Assembly (NCBI GenBank): GCA_964446485.1
Contig: CAYUOU010000008.1
Span: forward strand, 13,378-77,377
Source of the DNA: JBDRRP01 sp964446485
Lineage (GTDB): Bacteria > Desulfobacterota > Desulfobacteria > Desulfobacterales > JBDRRP01
Length of the DNA stretch: 64,000 bases
Reading direction: 5' to 3'
Positions 63,197-64,000 of this stretch are shown here, piece after piece; position 1 is the first letter of the stretch; every line of letters begins with the position of its first letter. Below the pieces are notes generated by a model, which was not told the DNA's origin, made no database searches, and saw nothing but the letters and a program-made list of their open reading frames with translations. The translations under genes were made by a program, and so were the position numbers.

Positions 63197-63841
63197 ATGG
63201 AAAAGCGGCCCCTCATCATCCTGTCGATAGCCTTGATGGTCATGTCGTCAGGGTGCGGCGTGGTGAAAACCACGTACCGACTGACTAAGGGAACCGTTGT
63301 GGCCGCCTACAAAGTGACCAAATTTGCCGGCAGCACGGTTTACACGGTCGGTGAGTTCACCTTCGACGTGGTCACCGCGCCACTGTTTTGGCCCTTGACT
63401 CACGATGGCATTGAAACCATTGATGGCCTGTCGCCCAAGGAGGCGATCGCGCAGGGCCGTGTTAAAGTCGCGCCATACGTGGTCCGCGGCACGCGGTATG
63501 TGCCCATGACGGTGGCGCAGGCGGAGACCTACCGTGAAAAGGGTATCGCCTCCTGGTATGGAGACGAAACCTATCGGCAACGCGGTGGACACATGACCGC
63601 CAACGGGGAGGCTTTCAACCCTGATGGGTTGAGTGCCGCCCACAAACACCTGCCCCTTCCCATTTTTGTAAAAGTGACCAACCTCTCAAACCGCCGCAGC
63701 ATCATCTTGCGGGTGAACGACCGCGGCCCCTTTGTGAAGGGCAGAATCATCGATGTGAGCGCCGGGGCTGCGAAAAAGCTGGGCTTCTATGATCGGGGAA
63801 CGGCGACCGTACTTGTCGAAGTCGTCACCCTGGAAAGCTGA
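63197..63841 (+). CDS. rlpA: RlpA-family septal lytic transglycosylase-like lipoprotein
   Basis: Lipoprotein of 214 residues: signal peptide with lipobox VMSSGC (lipidated Cys about 20), a linker with hydrophobic repeats, and a C-terminal double-psi beta barrel (about 115-212). The barrel has GIASWYGDET, MTANGEAFN, LPIFVKVTNLSN, RVNDRGPFVKGRIIDVS, the RlpA signature. RlpA cleaves peptide-free glycan at the septum in Pseudomonas. The SPOR domain is absent. The gene starts 18 bp after efpL and is probably cotranscribed with it. Confidence 0.92.
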   Translation: MEKRPLIILSIALMVMSSGCGVVKTTYRLTKGTVVAAYKVTKFAGSTVYTVGEFTFDVVTAPLFWPLTHDGIETIDGLSPKEAIAQGRVKVAPYVVRGTRYVPMTVAQAETYREKGIASWYGDETYRQRGGHMTANGEAFNPDGLSAAHKHLPLPIFVKVTNLSNRRSIILRVNDRGPFVKGRIIDVSAGAAKKLGFYDRGTATVLVEVVTLES

Positions 63842-64000
63842 GCGGGCCGCGACGACAGCGCTACCCGTCGGCTCGGCTGCCTGTTTTGCTTGCAAGCGTG
63901 TCCAGCGGTGATTAGACCTCTTCGCCCCGGTCAAAGTGTGCTTTGGTGAGAGCGGACGAGCTAAATGATGGATGCATGGCCACGATAGCAGAAGGATAAT

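Noticed and set aside
1..64000. tRNA, rRNA, CRISPR arrays, prophage or intact insertion sequences
   Set aside because: Looked for cloverleaf arms, regularly spaced direct repeats and transposase or integrase motifs; none was seen.

Overview
The window (about 60% GC by eye, densely coded on both strands) looks like chromosomal DNA of an anaerobic, probably sulfate-reducing Desulfobacterota species of the Desulfobacterales type. Evidence for this is a fused MetF/MetV-type methylenetetrahydrofolate reductase, rubrerythrin with a small ferredoxin, several acyl-CoA enzymes, TRAP transport, a sigma54 activator with PAS domains, and a rhodanese whose reading frame needs selenocysteine. Taxonomy is inferred from gene content only. 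No rRNA, tRNA, CRISPR array, prophage or intact insertion sequence was seen.

Layout. 1-6.2 kb: end of an unknown gene, htpG with a sigma32-like promoter, a DUF3783 protein and a complete TRAP transporter (dctQ-dctM-dctP). 6.3-12.9 kb: a probable amino-acid/amine island with an M23-fold protein, a double-barrel KamA-like radical SAM protein, an IclR regulator, a polar amino-acid ABC transporter and what looks like the first 29 codons of an ablB gene. 13-34 kb: housekeeping and accessory genes (mtgA, ada-like, SLC13 carrier, NifU-like scaffold, YugP-type peptidase, DUF615, a short Rho, adenylate cyclase, TerB, RlmL-like methyltransferase, ppiB, acyltransferase, a truncated flavin oxidase, MetF-MetV fusion, QueG-like Fe-S protein). 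33.3-46.3 kb: a sigma54 activator diverges from a nine-gene operon for carboxylation and beta-oxidation of a branched or isoprenoid acyl-CoA: carboxyltransferase, biotin carboxylase, biotin carrier, enoyl-CoA hydratase, AtuA-family protein, TIGR03084 protein, two acyl-CoA dehydrogenases and a metallo-beta-lactamase-fold hydrolase. 46.4-64 kb: gene remnants and a shortened Fic protein, a MutS-like ATPase with a hydrophobic insert, lipocalin, a split sensor kinase, rubrerythrin and ferredoxin, two tiny genes with a TPR gene, SDR, ilvH, CxxxCC proteins, a eukaryote-style HisH-HisF fusion, HD hydrolase, LOG protein, the selenoprotein rhodanese, EfpL and RlpA.

How the parts fit. The 33-46 kb region is the clearest functional unit. 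A 20-bp near-palindrome about 90 bp upstream of a -24/-12 promoter, with the activator gene adjacent, implies substrate-inducible sigma54 control. The best single observation is at 61846-62244. An in-frame UGA two codons after the catalytic cysteine of a secreted rhodanese is followed by a suitably placed hairpin and 41 codons of perfectly rhodanese-like sequence, so the gene is almost certainly a selenoprotein that ordinary gene calling truncates. Several truncated or internally deleted genes (ablB, an alcohol dehydrogenase, Fic, a flavin oxidase, a ferredoxin-domain tail) point to small deletions accumulating at gene borders.
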